Assembly: GCA_002323895.1 (NCBI GenBank)
Contig: DCQM01000094.1
Span: 1 to 16,598 of the forward strand
Reading direction: 5' to 3'
Source of the DNA: Akkermansiaceae bacterium UBA1518
GTDB taxonomy: Bacteria > Verrucomicrobiota > Verrucomicrobiia > Verrucomicrobiales > Akkermansiaceae
Length of the DNA: 16,598 bases
Numbering within the stretch: position 1 is the stretch's first letter; the number at the start of each line of letters is the position of its first letter. Made by a program: the position numbers and the translations under genes. Of this stretch, positions 7,801 to 15,850 are shown piece after piece. The notes under the pieces were generated by a model. It saw nothing but the letters and a program-made list of their open reading frames with translations, did not search any database and had not been told where the DNA came from.

Positions 7801-9118
7801 CTTCCTCCTACGCGTAAAGTATGATGATGGAGTCGCGATTTACATCAATGGTGTCGAACAGTTCCGCCAAAATCTTGGGAACAACGCCTCCTTCGACGAC
7901 TACGCCAATGGCACCACTTCAGATGAAGGCGGATGGAAGGACGCCACTATTCCAGTGTCTGCTCTCGTCTCTGGCACTAACACTATCGCGGTGGAAGTCC
8001 ATCAAGCCAGCGGCACGAGTTCGGATACCCGCATGGATCTCACCCTGCGAGGGCAAACCACCAACGTTGGCGGTGGTGACAACGTCACAAGTCCATTTAA
8101 TCTCAGCAAGCCCACCCTGCTCCGCGCCCGAGGTTACAATAGCACCAGTGGTGAATGGAGCGCACTCAATGAAGCGTTCTTTTCTATCGACTCAGTTCCA
8201 GCAGACGCCAGTAACCTCGTCGTTTCCGAATTCCACTATCGCCCGGCCAAGCCGACCACAACCGCAGAACTTGCCGTCAGTTCAGACCGCGATGATTTCG
8301 AATTTCTCGAACTCCTCAATATCGGCGAGAGCGCCCTTGATATGAAAAACGTCCGCTTTTCCTCAGGGATCAACTTTAGCTTCCCCGACAACGTATCCCT
8401 CGGAATTGAAGAACGGATTCTTCTTTTACGTGACCGTGCCGCCTTTGAAGCGCGATATGGCCAACCATCGGTTCAATCGTTTGAATACACTGGTCGACTC
8501 AGCAACGACGGTGAGCAAATCCTCATTCTAGGCACCAGTCCAGATCCTATCAAAGACTTTACCTACAATGATCAGGAACCTTGGCCCGCCACCGCAGATG
8601 GCGAGGGACCTTCCCTTGTCCTCGTTGACCCAACATCGAATCCTGCTCACAACGAACCCAATAATTGGATGAGCAGTCAAAACGAGGGCGGATCACCGGG
8701 AACTGAAGAATCCTCGGGACTTACCTATGACACTTGGGCTGCTGGCTTTGACCTCCAAGGAGGCCCGCTCGACGACGACGATGGTGACCAACTTCTCAAC
8801 TTTTTCGAATTCCTCCATGGCTCAAGCCCAGTCGATTCATCCGACGCACCCGGACCCGTTGCCTCCGTGCAATCGATCGAAGTCGACGGTTCAACCAACG
8901 ACTACCTGACCCTAACCTTTAATGAAAACTCTGGAATCAGAGGCTCTCTTACGGTTGAAGTTTCCACCGATCTTAAAAACTGGTCAAGCGATCCTTCTTT
9001 GACAAAAATAGTCACGCGTATCGATAACGGAAATGATACTTCCACCATCACGGTGCGAATCGCTTCGCCTGTTGGAACAGATCAGGACAAAACCTATCTT
9101 CGTCTCCGTGGCCGCTAA
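4862..9118 (+). CDS. Large secreted CotH-kinase / lamin-tail-domain protein
   Basis: Secreted multidomain protein of 1418 residues with a Sec signal peptide (1-20, ending SLA). In order: a lamin-tail domain (about 21-125, with EDGDTSDWIEIFNSG), a galactose-binding-like beta-sandwich (about 173-330), a chitobiase C-terminal-like domain (about 364-438, RYTLDGTPPR), and a CotH-like kinase domain (about 465-830) with KKSLRIGFRSKYG and GSYWGQYHLRERW. Next come a second chitobiase-like domain (841-1110) interrupted by a second galactose-binding-like domain (about 904-1064), a second lamin-tail domain (about 1116-1235), and a tail with a DDDDGD calcium-like loop and 'STDLKNWS...TYLRLRGR'. CotH proteins are atypical protein kinases known from Bacillus spore coats; this secreted bacterial architecture has no established substrate. 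Cell-surface or polysaccharide association is likely. Leucine codon choice shifts within the kinase part. Confidence 0.9.
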   Translation: MKTTFGLFLIIISMITTSLAELYITEFMAINGSTLKDEDGDTSDWIEIFNSGSEKINLGGYTLTNDATSLKKWTMPPIELDGGSFLLVFASEKNRRVSGSELHTNFKIASEDYLALVAPDGSTVITEFGSAADPLPPQIEDTSYGLMQNGNRTSAILIASAPSGRALVPANGSLEETWQKLAFNDNSWISITAGVGYDESTTYDPEYGPGGDLDNNLNNLNTTVYLRFPFSMSASDSISELTLKMKYDDGFAAFLNGVRVAGANAPGTLEWNSEATGQHNDNEAVTLIDFNISKHAQLLVDGPNLLAIQGLNTSITSSDMLISPELHAIRVTEPSIGGSGFLDTPSPGRLNGETFSGFVADTKFSVDRGFHNTSFNLEINSATPGAEIRYTLDGTPPRTNVGQIYTGPLSITATTIVRAIASKPDFRPTNIDTHTYIFPKDIVAQARMRDSVTQSATLGPQMVDSLKSVPTVSIVTDNPGPFQNESGGNIRSESPASVEMIFPDGTPGFQEDGGLKHFGGYYTNFPKKSLRIGFRSKYGATKIRYPIFEGFDYKHYPPTDRFDVMDLRSGSHDMNSRGAYMSNRFTDDSMLDMGNLAPHGRFVHVYLNGSYWGQYHLRERWNADMASSYFGGPKADYDAVNLNDNFRADEKVYDGTGIFWNEAKALASGSNPWENNDNNIDVANLIDFMLLWVSGNSESEVRLLGSKAQGQPFRFQMKDADGYLRNPGHSANDAGPLSLMSRLRSGNTDFAMLLADRIHKHYFNDGAMTPAKNIERLQKRVDEARPGFIAESARWGNRFREYQNWLNYQNNLVSNHFPGLAQTMVGRFKSAGMYPDIIAPVFNQHGGSISDDTPLTMSTDADKIYYTLDGSDPRLNGGAPNPAATEASFNGGGGPGEQQPVTYMTTGYTWKYIDNGSDQGTKWRAIDFNDTAWSSGPSPLGYGGDGEATELSFGGDSGNKYATTYYRTAIEIPNPAVFLNFLLRVKYDDGVAIYINGVEQFRQNLGNNASFDDYANGTTSDEGGWKDATIPVSALVSGTNTIAVEVHQASGTSSDTRMDLTLRGQTTNVGGGDNVTSPFNLSKPTLLRARGYNSTSGEWSALNEAFFSIDSVPADASNLVVSEFHYRPAKPTTTAELAVSSDRDDFEFLELLNIGESALDMKNVRFSSGINFSFPDNVSLGIEERILLLRDRAAFEARYGQPSVQSFEYTGRLSNDGEQILILGTSPDPIKDFTYNDQEPWPATADGEGPSLVLVDPTSNPAHNEPNNWMSSQNEGGSPGTEESSGLTYDTWAAGFDLQGGPLDDDDGDQLLNFFEFLHGSSPVDSSDAPGPVASVQSIEVDGSTNDYLTLTFNENSGIRGSLTVEVSTDLKNWSSDPSLTKIVTRIDNGNDTSTITVRIASPVGTDQDKTYLRLRGR

Positions 9119-9202
9119 ACTCCGGAAAACCTCCAGAACCGAGTATTCACAGTTGGACCTTCCACGTTCGACGATCAGTATCTTGGTGTCCTCATTCGTC
9201 TC

Positions 9203-10357
9203 ATGACATCCAAACGAACCACTGTTCTCGCAGGCCACTCCACCACTAACGCCACTCTTTTTCATCGCTGCCGTTTCCTCGTTGGTGACTCCTCGGTCGC
9301 TATCGACTTCGCCGATGGCACTTCTACCTACTTAGTCCGAGACATTGAAATGGATCGCGCCCGTAAAGCCGTCCAGGCCGACCAAATTAAGTGTGCCGCC
9401 GACTTCATTCCGGAAGGTGGACTCTCCGGGGATCGTGATACAGCCCTTGCCCAAGCCACCGCAGAGTGCCTTCGTCAAGCTGGAGAGTCTAACATCACAG
9501 TCGACCGCTCGCTACCCTACCTTTACGCCCACTTCATACAGGAAGCTGGAATCTCTATCCACTACTCGGCTGACTTCGGCGTCCTAAACCGTCGAATTAA
9601 AGATGCTCAAGAAATCGAGCATCTTCGGCTCGCTCAAAAAATCACCGGAGAAGCTATGACTTATGCTTGTCGCACCATCGCTCATGCTAATCCAGACAAG
9701 GAAGGAATCCTCCACTACGACGGAGCGGCTCTCACATCCGAACGCCTGCGTGCAATGATCACGGTCTTCCTTCTCGAACGTAATTTTTCAAACTCGCACG
9801 ACTCTATCGTCGCCACCGCACCCCATGTTGCCGACTGCCACCACTATGGAACTGGGCCCCTCAAGACGGGGCTTCCTACGATTGTCGACATTTTTCCCAT
9901 GGACAACACAACTCGCTACAATGGCGATATGACCCGAACAGTCGTAAACGGGACGCCCTCTGATGAGGCCCTCAGAATGCACACCGCCGTCTGCGAAGCC
10001 AAAGCTGCCGGGTGTATCTCCTTAAAACCAGGCACCACCGGTGAAGCGGTTCACCTTGCGACCACTGCCGTTCTCAAAGAACACGGGTTCGCGTTAGCAC
10101 GCGGAGACAGTGAACATGACACAAAACATCCCTTTATGAGTCATGGCACCGGACATGGGATCGGACTCGAAGTCCACGAACCTATCCTGCTCGATCATGG
10201 TGGCAGCAAAATTTTCGAAAAAGAAATCTTCACTGTCGAACCCGGCCTCTATTCCTCTACCCTCGGAGCCTGTCGCGTCGAAGATATGGTCTTGGTCACT
10301 TCAAGTGGCCACGAAATTTTATCTCCGCTTTACGAAGGCCTTGACTGGAAAGACTGA
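9203..10357 (+). CDS. M24-family metallopeptidase (Xaa-Pro aminopeptidase-like)
   Basis: Cytosolic pita-bread-fold peptidase of 384 residues, lacking a signal peptide. The N-terminal creatinase-like domain spans about 1-135 and the catalytic domain about 140-375. All five expected metal ligands are visible: D229 (IVDIFP), D242 (YNGDMTRT), H318 (HGTGHGIG), E346 (TVEPGLY) and E360 (CRVEDMV), with the substrate-region histidine in VHEP (325). The first two ligands are 13 residues apart, a variant carrying 'DIFP' that I recall from a subset of bacterial M24 proteins. Family members cleave N-terminal residues preceding proline or act as dipeptidases; which one this is cannot be settled. ATG at 9203 lies 84 bases after the CotH-protein stop with no terminator between, so readthrough is possible. 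Confidence 0.92.
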   Translation: MTSKRTTVLAGHSTTNATLFHRCRFLVGDSSVAIDFADGTSTYLVRDIEMDRARKAVQADQIKCAADFIPEGGLSGDRDTALAQATAECLRQAGESNITVDRSLPYLYAHFIQEAGISIHYSADFGVLNRRIKDAQEIEHLRLAQKITGEAMTYACRTIAHANPDKEGILHYDGAALTSERLRAMITVFLLERNFSNSHDSIVATAPHVADCHHYGTGPLKTGLPTIVDIFPMDNTTRYNGDMTRTVVNGTPSDEALRMHTAVCEAKAAGCISLKPGTTGEAVHLATTAVLKEHGFALARGDSEHDTKHPFMSHGTGHGIGLEVHEPILLDHGGSKIFEKEIFTVEPGLYSSTLGACRVEDMVLVTSSGHEILSPLYEGLDWKD

Positions 10358-10569
10358 TTTTCCGAGCAGCCAAAAAATCCTAAGCTCATCAAATTTAGCG
10401 AAACAGGATCCAAATCTTGGTCTACCAAGCCCTCGCTTCTAACGTATTAGGTGATCGCTTAAAATAGACCCGTTACACATCAAAGCACCGCTCAATAAAA
10501 CGTCTCACTAGAAGATGGGAATGACTTCGTCTAACTTCCTTTTAGTTCCAAAAAAGTCCGCACTTTCAC

Positions 10570-11004
10570 TTGGCAAAACGCACCGATCCTCTTACCTCAC
10601 CAGGGATGCTTTCACAAGAAACGATTGAATGGCCAGACCAAATTGAAGTTCTCATAGATCGACTTGAAAACGAATCTTCTGAACGAGACTTCACTCGAGA
10701 GGAACGGGCTCTCATGGATATTTATGAAACCATCCCCATCCTTCAAAGCGATGACTCACTCCACGAATTTTGGCAAAGCGGAATAGATCACCAGCGAATC
10801 ATCAACTCCTTCGAACTCATCGGAGCCACCAGTCTCGTCGACCCTCTCAACGCCAGTCGTTGGTGTGAAACCCGACCCGAAGATCGCAACGATTACAGTG
10901 AAACCGAAGCGAATCACCTTGCAACTATCGAAGAGGAACTGATTGATGGGATGGATGAGCTAATTGACTTGCTCCTCGTCTTCGTCGAGGAAGAAATCAA
11001 TTAG
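10570..11004 (+). CDS. Small acidic protein of unknown function
   Basis: A frame of 144 residues starting at TTG (10570), bounded upstream by TAG at 10543-10545; an in-frame ATG at 10606 would give 132 residues. No Shine-Dalgarno supports either. It has no signal peptide or membrane segment. It is rich in Asp and Glu, with REERALMDIYETIPIL, a central 'FELIGATSLVDPLNASRW' and an acidic helical C-terminus (EEELIDGMDELIDLLL). The pattern 'helix, gap, F-x-x-x-G-A-x-x-L' vaguely resembles the DUF4375/DMP19-like fold, but I cannot assign it. It converges on the giant repeat gene with a 38-base gap and no terminator in between. The 212 bases upstream contain no recognisable gene. Confidence 0.72.
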   Translation: MAKRTDPLTSPGMLSQETIEWPDQIEVLIDRLENESSERDFTREERALMDIYETIPILQSDDSLHEFWQSGIDHQRIINSFELIGATSLVDPLNASRWCETRPEDRNDYSETEANHLATIEEELIDGMDELIDLLLVFVEEEIN

Positions 11005-11042
11005 CGGCCCGTCAATCACATTCAGAATTACCGACCCTCTTC

Positions 11043-14000
11043 TCACTCGCCCTCAAGCGCGAAGCGGTAGAACTTTTTACCAGCCTCAAGAGGCATAATA
11101 AGCTCATTAATCCCGCCAGGAGACGTCCAGTTTCTAAAATCATCAGTCTCTTCAATCGAGAAGCGAATCTTAATGCTATTGTTCGCACGATCCGGCTGCA
11201 GGACAACAGATCCCAAGCGGGCATCCTTGACTTCACCAAGGGTCAGACGGGTATCTCGTTCCTGAACGACCAAATTGTATTCTTCACGTGTCGGCCTTGA
11301 ATCGCGCTGGGCAACCATTGAACTATAGGCAACTTGCGTTGGCCGAGCGTCCCTTTGTTCAATCGCAGTGTTGTAGGAAGAAATTGTCGTCAATTCGTAA
11401 TCCAGAGGATTGCGCGTCACATCCCCTCTTCCTGTGATTCGGGCGTTAAGAACTGAATCCTGATAAACTCCTTCGAGATAAAAGATCGTTACTTCCTGAG
11501 AGTCAGATGACAGTTCTGCCTCTTTAATGTCAGTGATACCATCAGCATCCGTATCCACAAAGCGTTCATCTCTTTGCTCAACGACATCTTGATAAGCTTC
11601 CTGAGTCGGTCGAGCATCACGCTGCGCAACAACCGCGTTGTAAAGCGTCTGACTAGTCAAATTATAATTAGCAGGATTATTAGTGACGGCATTTCGACCT
11701 TCTACCTGCGCCGTTAACACAGCTGTCTCAAAGATACTTTGGAGATAAAAAGACGTTTCTTGTTCAGAATTTGTATCCAATTCCGCCTCTTTTAAATCGG
11801 TCAACCCATCTCCATCGCTATCCACAAAGCGGGCATCTCGCTGCGCAATAATAAGGTTGTAGGCATCTTGTGTTTTGAGCTGATAGATTTGTGGATTCGC
11901 AGTAACTTCGGTGCGTCCAGTTTGGCGTGCATTAGCAAGAGCTGAATCATAAGCACTCTGCAGATAGAAATTTGTTTCTTCTGAAGCATTCGAAGCCAAT
12001 TCGTTTTCTTTATCATCGGTGAGACCATCACCATCGCTGTCAGGGAACCGAGCATCACGCTCTGCCAGCACCGCTGCATAGGCGTTACTTGGAGTCAGTT
12101 CATAATTCTGAGGATTAGCGGTGACATCGGCACGCCCCCTCTCCCGAGAAGAAACCATGGAAGCATCGAAGGCATCTTTTAGATAGAAAACTGTCTGAGC
12201 TTCCGGATTAGTATTCAGCTCCTCTTCCTTAGCATCAGTGATTCCGTCCAAGTCTGAATCTGCAAACTTAGCGTCCTCAGTAGTGGCAAGAGCGAATTGT
12301 AGGCCACCAGAAGTAGATTCCCACCCTTCATCGGCAACCTGGGCCAGTGCAAAATCAAAATTCAGAGGTATTGTATCGATTGAAAAGAGAGTTTCGACAT
12401 TTGGATCCGTTTCGAGCTCCTTCTCCTTATCATCAGTCAAACCGTCTCCATCAGTATCAAGGACACGCTCATTTATTTGCGCCAACAATGCGTTATAAGC
12501 GACCCTTGTTGCTAGATTGAAGTTCTGGGGGTTAGCAGAGACATCGTCACGACCAATTTGAAGGGATTCAGTAATTGCTCTTTCATAGACTTCTTCGAGA
12601 TAGAAGTTCGTTTTTTCGGCAGAATCGGTTGCAAGCTCACGTTCTTTTTCGTCAGTCAAACCATCTCCGTCTGAATCAAGTAAGCGGCTATTGCGCTGTT
12701 CCAAGACGACGTCGTATGCCTGTTTGGAAATCAGCCCAAAATTCTGGGGGTTCGCTAGAACCTCTTCAACCGCTGCCCCTTTAGCATCCGTAAAAAGATT
12801 CTCAAAAGTATTTTCAAGGAGAAATGATGTCTGCTCAGTGGCATCGGACCCTATTTCCACCTCCTTTTCATCAGTCAAGCCATCACCATCACTATCAAGG
12901 AAGCGAGCATCGCGCTGGGCAACAATGCTATTAAACGCAGCACGTGTTGTAAGTTCAAAGTTTTGGGGGTTGAATAAAACATCATTCCGACCTGTTTTTC
13001 GTACAGCCTCGAGGGAGATCTCATGATCATCTTCGAGAATAAATCTAGTTTCAGTCGCTAAACTCGATTGCAACTCTCCTTCTTTGAGGTCGGTGAGCCC
13101 ATCTCCGTCGCTGTCGAGATAGCGAGCATCTCTCTCGATAACAATGGCGGCATAAGCCTCAGCGGTAGGACGAGCATCACGTTCTGCCAATACCGCGTTG
13201 AAAGCGTCTTTTGTCGTGAGATCAAAATTTTGTGGACTCTCAAGAATGTCATTGCGGCCTAGTTGCCTAGCCTCAGCAATCGCGGTGCGATAGGCCGAAC
13301 GAAGATAGAAGACGGTTTCAAGGGATTGGTTCGTTTTAAGTTCTGCCTCCTTGAAGTCAGTGAGCCCATCACCATCAGAGTCAGAGAACCGTTCATCACG
13401 TTCCGCTACAACTCTATTATACTCTTCGAGCGCAACAAGCCCGTAGCCAAAAGGAAAAACCACAACATCATTTCGGCCTGTCTGCCGGGCCGCCGCAACC
13501 GCATCTTCAAACCCAGTGTTTTCCAGATAGAAGACAGTTCCATCATTTGGATCTGTCTCGAGTTCAGCTTCCTTGAGATTTGTAATACCATCTCCGTCGG
13601 CATCTTCGAAGCGCGCATCTCTTTGAGAAACTACGAGATTGTAAGCCTCTTCGGTTTTAAGGCTGTAGTTTTGAGGGTTGGAAAGGACTTCCGCTAGTCC
13701 TGACTCTCTTGCATCAGCAATTGCACTGTCATAAGAGTCTTGAAAGTAAAATATCGTTTTTTCAGAGGGATTCGAAAAGAGCTCGCTTTCTTTTTTATCA
13801 GTTAATCCATCCTGGTCAGTATCAATAAAGCGACTATCCCGCTCTGCAACTACAATCCTGTAAGCTACCAAGGTGGTAAGCTCATAACTTTGAGGGTTTG
13901 CCGTGACATCATTACGTCCTACCTCTCTCGCATCAGCGATTGCGCTGTTATAAACCGACTGTAAATAAAAGCCGGTTTTTTCAGTCACGTCAGTTTTAAG

Positions 14001-15824
14001 CTCAGCCTCCTTAACGTCGGTAATCCCATCAGCATCGGTATCCACAAAACGAGCGTCGCGGTCCGCTACCACCGCATCATATAAGGCAGTCGCGGTAAGA
14101 TCGTAAGCGCCAGGAGCCCCAGTCACGTCGGACCGCCCAACGATACGCGAATCAATCACGGCCGCCTCGTAAGCCTCTTGAAGGTAGAACACAGTAGTCT
14201 CAGTAGTGTTAGTTTCCAGCTCAGCCTCTTTAACGTCAGTAATCCCGTCAGCATCCGTATCCACGAAACGGGCGTCCCGGTCCTCTAGAACATTGTTATA
14301 GGCGACTCGCAAGTCACTCAATTCCCTGAGAAGGTCTTCTATATTTGTGGCAGTTTTCGGATCAAGGTTAAGACGGACCTCCGTGGAGTCACTTAGCCCG
14401 TCGTTATCAGTATCAGCAAGGAAAGGATCGGTGAGGTAAGTAACAATCTCCTGCGCATTTGTAAGACCATCATTATCAGTATCTTCCTCCCCGTCACGAG
14501 TTCCGTCGCCATCAGAGTCTACTAAGATCGGATCAGTATTGGTGATAGTAAGCTCGACCCCGTCAAGGAGACCATCCGCATCGGTATCGGCAACAATTGG
14601 GTCAGTTGAGCCATTAACTTCGTCCCAATCGGATAATCCGTCGGAGTCGGTATCGACTAGCTCAAAGTTCGTCCCTAGAATATTTTTTTCCCGATAATCA
14701 GAAAGTCCATCTCCATCCGAATCGTCAAATACTCGGTATTCAAAACCTTGTTCAGTCGAGCCAGAAGCATTGGATACAACCACGCTCCAACTTCCATTTT
14801 CGGTAGCAGAACCCAACAGATTAAAAACACGACTTTGTCCTCCTTGATCAGCACCAATTGCACTGCCGTCAAAATACCACTGGAATTTAAAATCAACGGG
14901 ATAACCATTAATTGGAGTCGCATTGATTTTTATGGGCTGATTTAGAGTAGTTTCATAAAATTCCTCAACTTCCAGAACAGGTGAAGACGGTTCAGGAGTA
15001 TAAACCCGATAATCAAAAGTGTGTGAGGCAGAGCCCGCCGTATTAGAAACAACAACCGTCCAAGTGCCGTTATCTGCCGCGCTTCCTGCAAACATCAAAG
15101 CAGCCCCTCCCCCTCCTTGGCTAATGAGATGAGCATTGCCATTATAATACCACTGGTATGTGAAAGAGCTTGGAAATCCATCCACAGGGGTGGCATCAAC
15201 GGTAAGGGTTTCACCCTCTTCAGACGGATAAAAATCTTTAAGGTCAGCGCTGAGGATCGGAGCCAGAGGCACGCGGACAGTCGTGAGTCGGATCGCTTTC
15301 TCAAAAGTAAGCCCAAGACCAGTATCTACTTCGGTCATAATATCACCCACCAACAAGGAATCTGAGGTCAAGTTTTCGCTTGTAATTGTGATATCCGCGG
15401 CGCCCAACCCCAGCACGTTCTCGGTCCCAAAAGTCAATCCGGAGTCGAAAAGCGCGAAATCGGTAGAAGTAGAAAGACTGTCACCATCTCCAATCACAAC
15501 ATAAATCCTCTCACCAACTGGAGCATTTGTTGTTCCCGATGGGATTGGAGCTGAACGTTGCAGATCAAAAAAACCAGCTGCAATGCCGTTAAATGAACTT
15601 GATCCATCCCCGAAGACCTCAAATTCATCGAAATTGGTAATTTGCTCAGGAGGAGTCGAAAAAGTCCCCGCAGCGACATAGCCAGCTCCGCCTTCAACAG
15701 AAATACCCGTATTATCCAAAATAGGCACGGCTGTAGGATCGGCCAATTTGATATTATTGAACCAAACAGTGAAGCCCGAGCCCTGACCTACAAGCAGAAC
15801 AAAAGTAGTTAAGTAACGAAGCAT
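11043..15824 (-). CDS. Giant secreted calcium-binding repeat protein
   Basis: Secreted protein of 1593 residues. A short signal-like N-terminus (MLRYLTTFVLLVGQGSG) precedes a beta-rich domain of about 190 residues resembling N-terminal domains of secreted surface proteins. Two Ig-like domains follow (about 205-365), each with the 'YQWYYNG/FQWYFDG ... NGTWTVVVSNTAGS' pattern. Residues about 368-490 are short thrombospondin-type-3-like calcium loops (DSDGDGLSD, DTDADGLLD, DTDNDGLSD). From 521 to about 1523 thirteen tandem units follow, each a D-x-D-x-D-G-[LI]-T-D-x-K-E-x-E-L loop plus a helical segment. The tail (1524-1593) contains DFRNWTSPGG and KKFYRFALEGE, resembling tails of other secreted proteins here. 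No enzyme motif is visible. A structural rod, adhesin or S-layer-like role is inferred. It stands alone on its strand. Confidence 0.88.
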   Translation of the reverse strand: MLRYLTTFVLLVGQGSGFTVWFNNIKLADPTAVPILDNTGISVEGGAGYVAAGTFSTPPEQITNFDEFEVFGDGSSSFNGIAAGFFDLQRSAPIPSGTTNAPVGERIYVVIGDGDSLSTSTDFALFDSGLTFGTENVLGLGAADITITSENLTSDSLLVGDIMTEVDTGLGLTFEKAIRLTTVRVPLAPILSADLKDFYPSEEGETLTVDATPVDGFPSSFTYQWYYNGNAHLISQGGGGAALMFAGSAADNGTWTVVVSNTAGSASHTFDYRVYTPEPSSPVLEVEEFYETTLNQPIKINATPINGYPVDFKFQWYFDGSAIGADQGGQSRVFNLLGSATENGSWSVVVSNASGSTEQGFEYRVFDDSDGDGLSDYREKNILGTNFELVDTDSDGLSDWDEVNGSTDPIVADTDADGLLDGVELTITNTDPILVDSDGDGTRDGEEDTDNDGLTNAQEIVTYLTDPFLADTDNDGLSDSTEVRLNLDPKTATNIEDLLRELSDLRVAYNNVLEDRDARFVDTDADGITDVKEAELETNTTETTVFYLQEAYEAAVIDSRIVGRSDVTGAPGAYDLTATALYDAVVADRDARFVDTDADGITDVKEAELKTDVTEKTGFYLQSVYNSAIADAREVGRNDVTANPQSYELTTLVAYRIVVAERDSRFIDTDQDGLTDKKESELFSNPSEKTIFYFQDSYDSAIADARESGLAEVLSNPQNYSLKTEEAYNLVVSQRDARFEDADGDGITNLKEAELETDPNDGTVFYLENTGFEDAVAAARQTGRNDVVVFPFGYGLVALEEYNRVVAERDERFSDSDGDGLTDFKEAELKTNQSLETVFYLRSAYRTAIAEARQLGRNDILESPQNFDLTTKDAFNAVLAERDARPTAEAYAAIVIERDARYLDSDGDGLTDLKEGELQSSLATETRFILEDDHEISLEAVRKTGRNDVLFNPQNFELTTRAAFNSIVAQRDARFLDSDGDGLTDEKEVEIGSDATEQTSFLLENTFENLFTDAKGAAVEEVLANPQNFGLISKQAYDVVLEQRNSRLLDSDGDGLTDEKERELATDSAEKTNFYLEEVYERAITESLQIGRDDVSANPQNFNLATRVAYNALLAQINERVLDTDGDGLTDDKEKELETDPNVETLFSIDTIPLNFDFALAQVADEGWESTSGGLQFALATTEDAKFADSDLDGITDAKEEELNTNPEAQTVFYLKDAFDASMVSSRERGRADVTANPQNYELTPSNAYAAVLAERDARFPDSDGDGLTDDKENELASNASEETNFYLQSAYDSALANARQTGRTEVTANPQIYQLKTQDAYNLIIAQRDARFVDSDGDGLTDLKEAELDTNSEQETSFYLQSIFETAVLTAQVEGRNAVTNNPANYNLTSQTLYNAVVAQRDARPTQEAYQDVVEQRDERFVDTDADGITDIKEAELSSDSQEVTIFYLEGVYQDSVLNARITGRGDVTRNPLDYELTTISSYNTAIEQRDARPTQVAYSSMVAQRDSRPTREEYNLVVQERDTRLTLGEVKDARLGSVVLQPDRANNSIKIRFSIEETDDFRNWTSPGGINELIMPLEAGKKFYRFALEGE
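11258..14264 (-). repeat. Coding tandem array: 13 units of about 219 bp
   Basis: Thirteen tandem units lie within the giant gene. The calcium loop recurs every 219 bases in well-preserved units (for example the GTG codons starting units 1 and 2 are at 14264 and 14045), and the mean spacing over the array is about 75 residues. Consensus parts are an acidic loop (DSDGDGLTDxKExEL), 'ExTxFYLQxAYxxAIAxAR', 'GRNDVTANPQNYELTT' and 'AYNxVVAxRDAR'. Units 5, 12 and 13 carry extra 14-residue copies of the last part ending RDARPT. Unit 9 is shorter and lacks the helical part. DNA identity is lower than protein similarity because many differences are synonymous. Confidence 0.92.
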
Positions 15825-15850
15825 AATATTATATGTAGTTGTTGATTATC
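15825..15850 (-). promoter_or_regulatory. AT-rich candidate promoter of the giant repeat gene
   Basis: On the minus strand TATAAT (15833-15828) is a perfect -10 hexamer but ends only 3 bases before the ATG, and GATAAT (15850-15845) lies 20 bases before it. Neither has a clear -35 at 16-18 bases. The upstream spacer up to 16083 (about 260 bases) contains no gene I can support. Confidence 0.3.

Noticed and set aside
10416..10429. Hairpin CTTGG-TCTA-CCAAG after the M24 peptidase gene
   Set aside because: Only five base pairs and no following T tract, so it cannot be called a terminator.
10973..10991. Inverted repeat TCCTCG / CGAGGA near the end of the small acidic protein gene
   Set aside because: It lies in coding sequence made of Glu/Asp and Leu/Val codons, with no T-rich tract on either side.
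12238..13697. Several plus-strand open frames opposite the repeat giant
   Set aside because: They recur with the repeat period and are antisense shadows of the repeat units.
11258..14264. Regular spacing of similar sequences suggesting a CRISPR-like array
   Set aside because: The period is about 219 bases, the repeats are divergent at synonymous sites and fully coding, and no cas genes are near.
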